This document shows, one piece after another, positions 28,454 through 35,867 of a stretch of 64,000 nucleotides of DNA (its first letter is position 1; each line of letters starts with the position of its first letter). Both the position numbers and the translations under genes were made by a program. The DNA is from Rhodococcus triatomae BKS 15-14 (GTDB lineage: Bacteria; Actinomycetota; Actinomycetes; Mycobacteriales; Mycobacteriaceae): positions 124,001 through 188,000 of the forward strand of contig AODO01000074.1 of NCBI GenBank assembly GCA_000341795.1. The letters are read 5' to 3'. Under the pieces are notes generated by a model. That model was not told the DNA's origin. It saw only the letters and a list, made by a program, of their open reading frames with translations, and did no database searches.

Positions 28454-28480
28454 GTGCGATAATCGAACGCATAGTGCGAT
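28454..28480. promoter_or_regulatory. Candidate IclR sites between NTF2-fold gene and iclR
   Basis: GTGCGAT occurs at 28454-28460 and 28474-28480, exactly 20 bases (two helical turns) apart, in the 138-base divergent gap. An inverted pair TGCG/CGCA (28455-28458 and 28468-28471) overlaps it. This fits a dimer or tetramer regulator serving both genes. Confidence 0.5.
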
Positions 28481-28529
28481 TAAGGTGAACTGTAGGTGGC
28501 TCGCCTCACACACGTCAAGGGAGGGATCC

Positions 28530-29270
28530 ATGTCATCGGTCCGATCCGATGAGAAAAAGCACGAGAACCCGGGGGGTGCGAGCGGTGTTCAACTCGATTC
28601 GCGGATGTCGAAAACCCTGCACAACGGGCTGGAGATCCTCGAACTGCTCACCCAGCACAAGTACGGACTGACCGTCACCGAGATCGCGGACGGAATCGGT
28701 GTCCACCGGACGGTCGCGGACCGTCTCGTGCGCACGCTCGACGCGCACCGCCTGTGCCGGCGCACCGAGAACAAACGCATCCTGCTCGGCTCGGGACTCG
28801 TCTCGCTCGCGAGTTCGGTGGAACAGGACCTGCGGGAACTCGCACGGCCGGTCCTCGAGGAGCTCGCGGACACGGTGGAGGCCACCGCCCACCTCGCGGT
28901 GCGGGAGGGCGAGGACGCGGTCCGCGCCCTGATGGTCATCGAGCCACGGAACTCGCGGGCCCACGTCGGCTTCAACGCCGGTCAGATCGACCCGATCAAC
29001 CGCGGGTCGGCGGGGCTGGCGATGCTCGCGGCGCTACCGCCGCGCGACGGGGAGCGCCCGGAGGTCACCCGGGCGCGCGAGCGCGGATTCGCGGTGACGT
29101 CGGGCGAGGTCACCCATTCGGTCACCGGCATCTCGGCGGCACTGCCCAATCGCCGGCCGGACGACCTCGTCAGCATCGGCGTCTCGGTGTTCGACTCGTC
29201 CGAGGAGCAGAAGCTGGGCGAGGCCGTCGTGGCCGCGGCCCGGCGACTGGGGGCGCTGCTCCTGCGCTGA
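28530..29270 (+). CDS. IclR-family regulator
   Basis: 246 residues; ATG at 28530 behind AGGGAGGG. After a polar 30-residue leader comes the winged helix YGLTVTEIADGIGVHRTVAD and an IclR ligand domain (PINRGSAGLAMLAALPP). Divergent from the NTF2-fold/SDR/KstD-like/symporter run, which it probably controls through the repeats at 28454-28480. It ends at a strong hairpin convergent with the monooxygenase gene. Confidence 0.85.
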   Translation: MSSVRSDEKKHENPGGASGVQLDSRMSKTLHNGLEILELLTQHKYGLTVTEIADGIGVHRTVADRLVRTLDAHRLCRRTENKRILLGSGLVSLASSVEQDLRELARPVLEELADTVEATAHLAVREGEDAVRALMVIEPRNSRAHVGFNAGQIDPINRGSAGLAMLAALPPRDGERPEVTRARERGFAVTSGEVTHSVTGISAALPNRRPDDLVSIGVSVFDSSEEQKLGEAVVAAARRLGALLLR

Positions 29271-29286
29271 CGCGCAGACGCGTGAC

Positions 29287-29327
29287 AGCGCCCGGGGTGC
29301 ACGGCCGTGCCGTGCACCCCGGGCGCT
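29287..29327. terminator. Bidirectional terminator, 18-bp perfect arms
   Basis: Arms 29287-29304 and 29310-29327 with a CCGTG loop, between the convergent iclR (29270) and monooxygenase (29341) stops. Confidence 0.9.
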
Positions 29328-29340
29328 GAGAGCCGGTCGA

Positions 29341-31254
29341 TCAGGGACCGACGGCGACGCTGTTCGCGCCCACGGGCACCGTGAGCGACGGATCGGCGGC
29401 GGCCGCGATGGCCTCCTCGACCTCACGCTGCCCCGCCTGCGAGCCGAGCAGGAGGGCGAGCCGGGCGAGGAAGCCCTCGCGGTCGCGCTCGGCGACCTGG
29501 TCGAGCGCATCCGACAGCCCCATCCACACGTTCTCGCGGCGCAGTTCGGCAGGGTCGATCGACGGCCCGCTGTCGGCCGCGGACGCCGCACCGGACGGTG
29601 CCGTGCCGAGCGACAGGTGCCGGACGACCTCCTCCACCCGGGCAACTCCGTCGAGGCGGCACAGCAGCACACCGTCGGGGCGGATGACGAACAGCTCACC
29701 GTCGCGGGCACCGAGCGCGGCCACGACCGCACCGTCGGAGTCAGGAACCACGGACACGGAGGAATCGGACGTGTCGTCTCCGACCAGGATGGCGCGCACC
29801 GACTCCGGGGCCATCGCCTCGGCGAGAGTCGCGGCCGCGGCTGCCACGGTGGCGGCGTCGACGTTCACGCCCAGCACGGCGAACCCGGTGCCGCGCAACA
29901 CGCCCAGCGAGCTGTCGGCACCGTCGGCGGTCATCACGCGGCGGTCGTCCACCGGGTCGCCCGCGGCGATGCCCGTGACGTCGGCCGGGTCGGGCCACGT
30001 CAGCGGGGAGATCCGCGCGTTGCAGGCACTGGACTGACGCGGGTTGATCAGGTGACTGAACTCGGGCCGGGTCACCGACAGCGCGAGGATCGCGTCCCGC
30101 GTCGTCCGGTAACCGTGACTGCCCGGGGACATGATCAGGGTGCTCTTGCCCGCATTGGCGACGTTCTGCCGCCAGGCGTCGTGCCGCTCGATCGAGTACG
30201 CCTGCAGCAGTGCGGTTTCGGCGTTGCCGTGGATCACGGCGGCCAACTGCCAGGCGAGGGTCTCGGCGTCCTCCATGCCCGAGTTGAGGCCGCGAACTCC
30301 GAAGATCGGGACCAGGTGCGCCGCATCGCCTGCGAACAGGACGCGCCCCTGGGTGAAGTCCGGCAGTGCCAGCGCGCGGGCACTGTAGAAGCCGTGCCAC
30401 TCGAGGGTCCACGGCAGCTCGTTCTGCAGCCACTCCAGGTGCCGGGTGATCCGGTCCCGGATACGGTCCTCCCGGGTCTCCAGTTCGGCGTCCTCCGACG
30501 GGTCGAGCTGGTAGTCGATGCGCCAGATGTCCTTCGGCTGCTTGTGCATGATGATCGTCGAGCCCGGATTGCTCGGCGGGTCGAACCAGACCATGCGCTC
30601 GGCCGGCAGCTCCGACTCCCAGTGGATGTCGGCGATGACGTAGCGGCCGTCGTAGTTGTTGCCCTGCATACGGATCCCGACGAGCTCACGCATCCGACTG
30701 CGGCCGCCGTCCGCGGCCACGACCCAGCGGGCACGCAGGTGCCGCGTGCCGGACGCGGTGTCGATCTCGAGGGTGACCTCGTCGTCGGCGCGCAGCACAC
30801 CCGCGATGCTCGCGGACCAGTGCAGGGTGATCAGCGGGTTCGCGTCGATGGTGTCGACCATGACCTGTTCGAACTCGGACTGCGAGACGTTGACCATCGG
30901 CGGACGGACGTCGTGGTCGGCATCGCGCATCCGGAAGTGCAGCACCTCCTGGTCACGGTAGAAGCTGCGGCCACCCACCCAGGGCAGGACGATCTTCTCG
31001 AGCTCGGCGCCGAAGCCGAGACGGGCGGCGGCTTCGAGGCTGTGCCGCGAGATGCAGATCGCGCGACTGCCGAACGAGACCTGATCGGCTGCTTCGAGAA
31101 TCGTGACCGGAACGCCCCGCTGCGCGAGACCGAGAGCGACGGCCATGCCGACGGGCCCGGCACCGACGACGACGACCGGGAGGGCGGCGTCGGAGGGGGA
31201 CATCGACTCGAAGACCGACGCCGGGTACGTCGGCGGCTGGTAGTAGTTCGACAT
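29341..31254 (-). CDS. FAD-dependent aromatic hydroxylase, MhpA-like, with C-terminal DUF2783-like tail
   Basis: 637 residues. Group A flavin monooxygenase: VVVVGAGPVGMAVALGLA (about residues 27-44), VAADGGRSRMRELVGI, and GDAAHLVPIFGVRGLNSGMED in the order GxGxxG, DG, GD. These enzymes use NAD(P)H and O2 to hydroxylate phenolic rings. Residues 400-540 are a thioredoxin-like region common in this class. The last 80 residues (ENVWMGLSDALDQV, FLARLALLLGSQ, EEAIAAAADPS) resemble DUF2783, a small protein usually encoded next to such monooxygenases; here it appears fused. A symporter gene follows its start by 3 bases upstream. Confidence 0.85.
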   Translation of the reverse strand: MSNYYQPPTYPASVFESMSPSDAALPVVVVGAGPVGMAVALGLAQRGVPVTILEAADQVSFGSRAICISRHSLEAAARLGFGAELEKIVLPWVGGRSFYRDQEVLHFRMRDADHDVRPPMVNVSQSEFEQVMVDTIDANPLITLHWSASIAGVLRADDEVTLEIDTASGTRHLRARWVVAADGGRSRMRELVGIRMQGNNYDGRYVIADIHWESELPAERMVWFDPPSNPGSTIIMHKQPKDIWRIDYQLDPSEDAELETREDRIRDRITRHLEWLQNELPWTLEWHGFYSARALALPDFTQGRVLFAGDAAHLVPIFGVRGLNSGMEDAETLAWQLAAVIHGNAETALLQAYSIERHDAWRQNVANAGKSTLIMSPGSHGYRTTRDAILALSVTRPEFSHLINPRQSSACNARISPLTWPDPADVTGIAAGDPVDDRRVMTADGADSSLGVLRGTGFAVLGVNVDAATVAAAAATLAEAMAPESVRAILVGDDTSDSSVSVVPDSDGAVVAALGARDGELFVIRPDGVLLCRLDGVARVEEVVRHLSLGTAPSGAASAADSGPSIDPAELRRENVWMGLSDALDQVAERDREGFLARLALLLGSQAGQREVEEAIAAAADPSLTVPVGANSVAVGP

Positions 31255-31257
31255 GAT

Positions 31258-32583
31258 CTACACCGCTTCCTGATCGTTCGAACGGGAGGACGTGCCGCCG
31301 GGCACCTTCAGCAGCAGGATGCTGGCGAGGCTGATCAGGGCGATCAACACGAAGTACCCGGTGATCGCGAGCGACGTCTCGAAGCTCGCGTACAGCGCGG
31401 TGGCGACGATCGGGGCGAGCCCGCCGCCGAGGATGGCGCCGACCTGGTAGCCGAGGGAGGCGCCCGAATAGCGGATGGCCGGCGGGAACAGCTCGGCGAA
31501 GAGCGCCGACTGCGGCCCGGCGCAGCACCCCAGTGTGAAGCCGAGCGCGATCATCGCGGCGGCCATGACGGGCAGCACGGCGGTGTCCATCAGCGGGAAG
31601 AACACCGCGGCGACGACCACGAGGGCGACGGAGCTGCGCACGTAGACGGTGCGGCGCCCCAGGGTGTCGGACTTCCACGCGGCCAGCGCCATGCCCGCCA
31701 TCCAGAACGGGCAGGACCCGATGAGCAGGAAGAGCATCGTGGTCTTGCTGAAGCCGAGTTCGGTCTCGCCGTACTTGAGGACGTAGACCATGTAGGCATA
31801 GGCGATACCGTTGGTCGCGATGAACGTGCCACCGGCCAGCAGGACCGTCTTCCAGTGCCGGGTGAGGACCTCCAGGATGGGCAGCTTGGTCGACTGCTCC
31901 CGGTCCTTGGTGGCCTCGAACTCGTCGCTCTCCTCGAGGCCGAGTCGAATCCACATCGCGACGAACACCAGAACTGCGCTGAGCAGGAACGGGATTCGCC
32001 AACCCCACGAGTTGAACGCGTCCTCGCTCATGAAGGCGGTGAGCGGCAGGAACACGAGATTCGCGACGAGCACGCCTGCGGGGACACCGATCTGGGGCGC
32101 CGCACCGTAGAGGCCCTTTCGCCCCTCCGGTGCGTTCTCGGTGGCGACGAGCACGGCGCCTCCCCACTCGCCGCCGACACCGAGACCCTGAACGAAGCGC
32201 AGGGTCACCAACAGGATCGGTGCGAGCACGCCGATCGCGTCGTAGTTCGGCAGCAGGCCGATGCCGACGGTCGCGCAGCCCATGAGGAGCAGCGAGACGA
32301 CGAGCATCGACTTTCGACCGACCCGGTCACCGAAATGGCCCATCACGATGCCACCGATGGGGCGGGCGACGAACCCGATCGCGAGGGTCGCGAAGGCGGC
32401 GAGGGTACCCGCCAGGTCCGACGTTCCCGGGAAGAACTGCTTGCCGAGCACCAGGGCGGCGGCGGTGCCGTAGATGAAGAAGTCGTACCACTCGATCGCG
32501 GTGCCGACGAAGCTGCCCAACGCGGCCCTGCGGGCCCTGCGGTGCAACTCCTGCGGCGGAGCCGCAGCCATGGTTACCGTCAT
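31258..32583 (-). CDS. MHS-family major facilitator symporter
   Basis: 441 residues from the ATG at 32583. IEWYDFFIYGTAAA, the loop GHFGDRVGRKS and GLGVGGEWGGAVLVATE mark an aromatic-acid/metabolite:H+ symporter. Only three bases separate it from the monooxygenase, so the pair is an uptake-plus-hydroxylation unit for an aromatic compound. A hydrophilic C-terminal tail follows the last segment. Confidence 0.87.
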   Translation of the reverse strand: MTVTMAAAPPQELHRRARRAALGSFVGTAIEWYDFFIYGTAAALVLGKQFFPGTSDLAGTLAAFATLAIGFVARPIGGIVMGHFGDRVGRKSMLVVSLLLMGCATVGIGLLPNYDAIGVLAPILLVTLRFVQGLGVGGEWGGAVLVATENAPEGRKGLYGAAPQIGVPAGVLVANLVFLPLTAFMSEDAFNSWGWRIPFLLSAVLVFVAMWIRLGLEESDEFEATKDREQSTKLPILEVLTRHWKTVLLAGGTFIATNGIAYAYMVYVLKYGETELGFSKTTMLFLLIGSCPFWMAGMALAAWKSDTLGRRTVYVRSSVALVVVAAVFFPLMDTAVLPVMAAAMIALGFTLGCCAGPQSALFAELFPPAIRYSGASLGYQVGAILGGGLAPIVATALYASFETSLAITGYFVLIALISLASILLLKVPGGTSSRSNDQEAV

Positions 32584-32740
32584 GGTTCGGTGCCTTTCAA
32601 CTCTGAAGGCGAGCAGGGCGGACCCACCTGCGCGCGTGCCGGGAACCGGCCTGCAGGACATCTTGACCTGGATCACAACGCGTGAAAAGCGCAAGAATCC
32701 GGGGTGGAAACACAGGAATTCCGTGGTGGTGGGGCCGGGT

Positions 32741-33667
32741 CTAGAACGGGATGGATTCGCCGTCCACCGCGAATTCGACGAATGCGCGCGCCACCCTGCT
32801 GAGGAACGCGTCCTGCGACCACACCAGCAGGATGTCGACCTCGGGAATCGGCGGCTCCACCTCGGTGCGCACGACGACGTCGAGGCCCTCGTAGGTGACG
32901 TCGAGCCTCGGCCGCTGGATCAGCAGCGTCCAGCCGAATCCGCGACCCACGAGTGCGCGGGCGGTCTCGAAGTTCCTCGGCCTGAATCGGATCTGCGGAG
33001 TGAAGCCCGCCTGGCTGCACATCTGCAATGCGTGAAAGGAACTGGGCGGAGCGTCGAGCAACACCATCGGCTCACCCGCGAGTTCGGCGAGCTCGACGAC
33101 CGGCGCATCGACCAGCCGGTGATCGGCGGGCAGCAGCACGGCGGGCTGGCGGGTGTCCATTCGTGCGCGCCGCAGCTCCGGGGACAGGTCGAGGTCGTAG
33201 ACGATCGCGAGATCCAGCTCGCCCGACAGCAGCCGCTGTTCGAGCCGGTCCTGCGTGTCCTCGACGAAGTCGACGGTCACCCGCGGATGCAGCTCGTTGA
33301 ACTCGTAGAGCAGCCGGGGCAGCAGCGTCGGACCGAGCGACGAATAGCAGCCGATCGCCAGCGGCCCGGTCAGCTCGCCCTCCGCCCCTGCCGCGGCGGC
33401 GGCGAGGTCCCCGGCCTGCTCCAGGAGCGCGCGGGCCCGCAGCAGCACCCGCTCACCGGTCGGCGTGAGCTGAACTCCGTGCGCCCGGCGGCGCACGCAC
33501 AGCTGCGTGCGCAGGCCCCGCTCGAGTTCGGTGAGCGCGAGGGAGACGGCCGACTGGGAGACGTGCAGTCGGTCCGCGGCCGCCCGGATGGTGCCGGTCT
33601 CCGCCACCGCCACGAACACGAACAGTTGCCGCATCGTGTACGCCGGCGGTCTCGCCGAGCTCGTCAT
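32741..33667 (-). CDS. LysR-family regulator
   Basis: 308 residues from the ATG at 33667. N-terminal helix-turn-helix GTIRAAADRLHVSQSAVSLA (about residues 25-44) and a periplasmic-binding-type effector domain. It lies upstream of the symporter-monooxygenase pair on the same strand and is divergent from the thioesterase-like gene at 33838, with a GATACCC/GGGTATC dyad in between. It may control either or both. Confidence 0.88.
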   Translation of the reverse strand: MTSSARPPAYTMRQLFVFVAVAETGTIRAAADRLHVSQSAVSLALTELERGLRTQLCVRRRAHGVQLTPTGERVLLRARALLEQAGDLAAAAAGAEGELTGPLAIGCYSSLGPTLLPRLLYEFNELHPRVTVDFVEDTQDRLEQRLLSGELDLAIVYDLDLSPELRRARMDTRQPAVLLPADHRLVDAPVVELAELAGEPMVLLDAPPSSFHALQMCSQAGFTPQIRFRPRNFETARALVGRGFGWTLLIQRPRLDVTYEGLDVVVRTEVEPPIPEVDILLVWSQDAFLSRVARAFVEFAVDGESIPF

Positions 33668-33738
33668 CGCCACCTCCAGCTCCCGATTCTCGCACCGCAC
33701 GGTGTTGTGGCTCGGTGAACGTCGCGGTGACGCGCGCG

Positions 33739-33760
33739 GATACCCACGATCGGGGGTATC
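33739..33760. promoter_or_regulatory. Probable LysR binding dyad
   Basis: GATACCC (33739-33745) and GGGTATC (33754-33760) are perfect seven-base arms eight bases apart, 72 bases upstream of the lysR start and 78 before the divergent gene. Confidence 0.55.
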
Positions 33761-33837
33761 GGGCGGGTGACCCCATGGGTAGCGTCCAACGCTACTGACG
33801 ACTGTCCGGCCATCCGGATCGCGAACGAGGAGCGAGC

Positions 33838-34605
33838 GTGCCCTACTTCGAACGACTCTCCGAGTCGGCCTTCCGCGCCACCGAGCACACCGGCGGCGCC
33901 TGGAACACCACCGAACAGCACATCGCCCCCGCACTCGGCCTGCTCGCCCACGTCGTCGAGACCGATCGGGACCGGCGCGGTCAGGACGCGCTGCGCGTCG
34001 GACGGATCTCCTACGACATCCTCGGCACCCTTCCGATCGGAGAGGTCGAGACATCGGTGCAGGTCCTGCGGCCGGGTCGGACCATCGAACTCGTCGAGGC
34101 CCGGCTCGGGCACGGCGGCCGCGACGCCGTCGTGGCGCGGGCCTGGTTGATGCGCGGATACGACACGAGTGCGATCGAGGGCACCTCGTTCACCCCGATC
34201 CCGGCGCCCGAGGACCTGACCTCCTGGGATCCGACGACGGTGTGGGCAGGCGGATTCATCGCGAGCGCCGAGGTGCGGCGCGCCCAGGAGGAGCCGGGGC
34301 GCGCCCGGTTCTGGGTACGCAGCCCCCTGCCGCTGCTCGACGGCGAGAAGATCGGTGAGGTCGCTCGGGTCGCGGGCCTGATCGACATCGCCAACGGCAT
34401 GACGGTCCGGGTGGCGCCCAGCGAGGTCGCCTTCCCGAATCTCGACCTCACACTGCACCTGTTCCGGGAACCGGCGGGCGAGTGGACCGGCTTCGACACC
34501 ACGGTCAGCATCGGCGAGTCCGGGGTGGGTCTGACGCACAGCGTCCTCCACGACGCGCGCGGCCCGGTCGGCACCTCCTCGCAGATCCTCACCGTGCGCC
34601 CCTGA
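33838..34605 (+). CDS. TesB-like acyl-CoA thioesterase-fold protein
   Basis: 255 residues from a GTG preceded by GAGGAG. Two hotdog halves are visible: HIAPALGLLAHVVE with a VRISYDILGTLP-like strand in the first, and RVAGLIDIANGM with LDLTLHLFREP in the second. This is the layout of the 4HBT_3/TesB group of actinobacterial thioesterase-like proteins. Catalytic residues are not certain. Divergent from lysR; the DUF1254/DUF1214 gene converges on it 30 bases downstream. Confidence 0.7.
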   Translation: MPYFERLSESAFRATEHTGGAWNTTEQHIAPALGLLAHVVETDRDRRGQDALRVGRISYDILGTLPIGEVETSVQVLRPGRTIELVEARLGHGGRDAVVARAWLMRGYDTSAIEGTSFTPIPAPEDLTSWDPTTVWAGGFIASAEVRRAQEEPGRARFWVRSPLPLLDGEKIGEVARVAGLIDIANGMTVRVAPSEVAFPNLDLTLHLFREPAGEWTGFDTTVSIGESGVGLTHSVLHDARGPVGTSSQILTVRP

Positions 34606-34635
34606 CCCGGCGTTCGTCCGGCGCCGGTTCCGGCG

Positions 34636-35730
34636 TCACACCTCGGTGAGTTCGCTCGGCATCCACGCCCCGTCGAACCACGGCTGCAGCGGCCCGTAGA
34701 GCCGCAGCATCGGGAACCAGCTCTTGTTCGGGACCGTGCGAATCCAGTTCGTCTCCTGGCCGGCGGGCGGTGTCGGGCCGAACCACAGGACGGTCGATCC
34801 GTCCGGCTCGAGCGCGACCGTCCCGGTCAGGCTCGCCAGGCTCGGGTACGGGTTGTCGGTCTGGAGGAGCGATCGTGTCTGCGTGTCGTAGAGGTCCACG
34901 GACCAGAAGTTCTTCGCAGGCGGGTTCGGCGGCAGCGTGAGCCGATAGTGTTTGCCGCCGTCGAGGATGCGCCCCTGACCGTCCTCCGCGGTGTAGGCGT
35001 AGGCCGAGCCGGCGCCGACCTGAGCGTGCGCCATCGCCGGGGTGATCACGGTGGCGAAGTAGTGGAACTGGGTTCGCGCATCCAGCAGCCGGGCGTGGTC
35101 GTGCAGGAACTCGTAGCTGCCACCGACGAACGCCTGCTTCCACGAGGATCCCTCGGTGAGGAAACTGGCGGGTTCGCGCGGGAAGTAGACCAGTGCGCGG
35201 CTGATGCCTGCGGCGGTACGGGCGGCGGTGTCGAGGATGCCGCGGAGCCTCTCGTCCGGGGCGAATGGACTGCCGTGCCTGATCCCGATCGCCGCCAGCT
35301 GGCCGGCGCGTTCCGGGTCGAGAGACTCCGGGGGCTCCTCCTGAACCAGCTCGTCGACCTCTTCGAAGAACGAGATGTCGTTCGCGTGCACAGTGTTGAA
35401 CCTCTTGTCGGCGACGTTGACGAACGCCATCTCGGGCGGGTCGGCGGCCTCGGCGAGCCGGTGGACGCGGGTCTGCTTGATCGCCTCGACCCCGCCCAGA
35501 GCTCGGAACACGGCCCAGTTGGTGAAGGTGGGCGTGCGGTGGACGAAGTAGCCGTCGGGCTCTGGACCGTCGTAGCCGGGCGGCAGGAACAGGTACCTGC
35601 CGCCCTTCTCCCCGTCCGGTCCGGCGATCCCCATGTCCGCGACGTAGCGGAACCAGAAATCGTCCACGACACACAAGGATTCGGTCGGCGGTTCGATGAC
35701 GACCGGCCCGTCGCGCAGGTCGATGAACAT
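34636..35730 (-). CDS. DUF1254/DUF1214 protein, apparently short at the N-terminus
   Basis: 364 residues from the ATG at 35730. It matches the second half of DUF1254 (VIEPPTESLCVVDDFWFRYV, KGGRYLFLPPGYDG) and a complete DUF1214 (GKHYRLTLPPNPPAKNFWS, NWIRTVPNKSWFPMLRLYG). Family members usually have about 100 more N-terminal residues and often a signal peptide. Here the upstream space is only 137 bases before the divergent dehydrogenase, so that part is absent. It could be a short variant or a truncated gene. Function of the family is not established. Confidence 0.7.
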   Translation of the reverse strand: MFIDLRDGPVVIEPPTESLCVVDDFWFRYVADMGIAGPDGEKGGRYLFLPPGYDGPEPDGYFVHRTPTFTNWAVFRALGGVEAIKQTRVHRLAEAADPPEMAFVNVADKRFNTVHANDISFFEEVDELVQEEPPESLDPERAGQLAAIGIRHGSPFAPDERLRGILDTAARTAAGISRALVYFPREPASFLTEGSSWKQAFVGGSYEFLHDHARLLDARTQFHYFATVITPAMAHAQVGAGSAYAYTAEDGQGRILDGGKHYRLTLPPNPPAKNFWSVDLYDTQTRSLLQTDNPYPSLASLTGTVALEPDGSTVLWFGPTPPAGQETNWIRTVPNKSWFPMLRLYGPLQPWFDGAWMPSELTEV

Positions 35731-35756
35731 CGTGGCGTAGGCGGGATCGGGCCCGT

Positions 35757-35821
35757 CGGCGTCACCCGTTCGAGGTGACGCCGCGGAACTCGGCCCTTCC
35801 CCTGACCCGCCTCGAGGGGAA
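35757..35821. promoter_or_regulatory. Two dyads in the divergent 35731-35867 promoter region
   Basis: CGGCGTCACC/GGTGACGCCG (35757-35766, 35774-35783; perfect ten-base arms, seven-base spacer) and TTCCCCT/AGGGGAA (35797-35803, 35815-35821). Both lie between the DUF1254/1214 gene and the acyl-CoA dehydrogenase gene. They are operator candidates with no obvious regulator nearby. Confidence 0.4.
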
Positions 35822-35867
35822 TACTCACCGGTAGCTTCAATGTCGAGGCCCCGTCTGGAGGCGGATC

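Noticed and set aside
29617-32685. A 1,022-codon open frame on the plus strand opposite the monooxygenase and symporter
   Set aside because: Same cause. The minus-strand proteins have complete FAD and transporter signatures, while the antisense product is low-complexity His/Arg/Asp-rich.
35731-35867. A frameshifted remnant of the missing DUF1254 N-terminus
   Set aside because: Conceptual translation of the gap gives no DUF1254-like segment, and the divergent dehydrogenase gene begins immediately beyond it.
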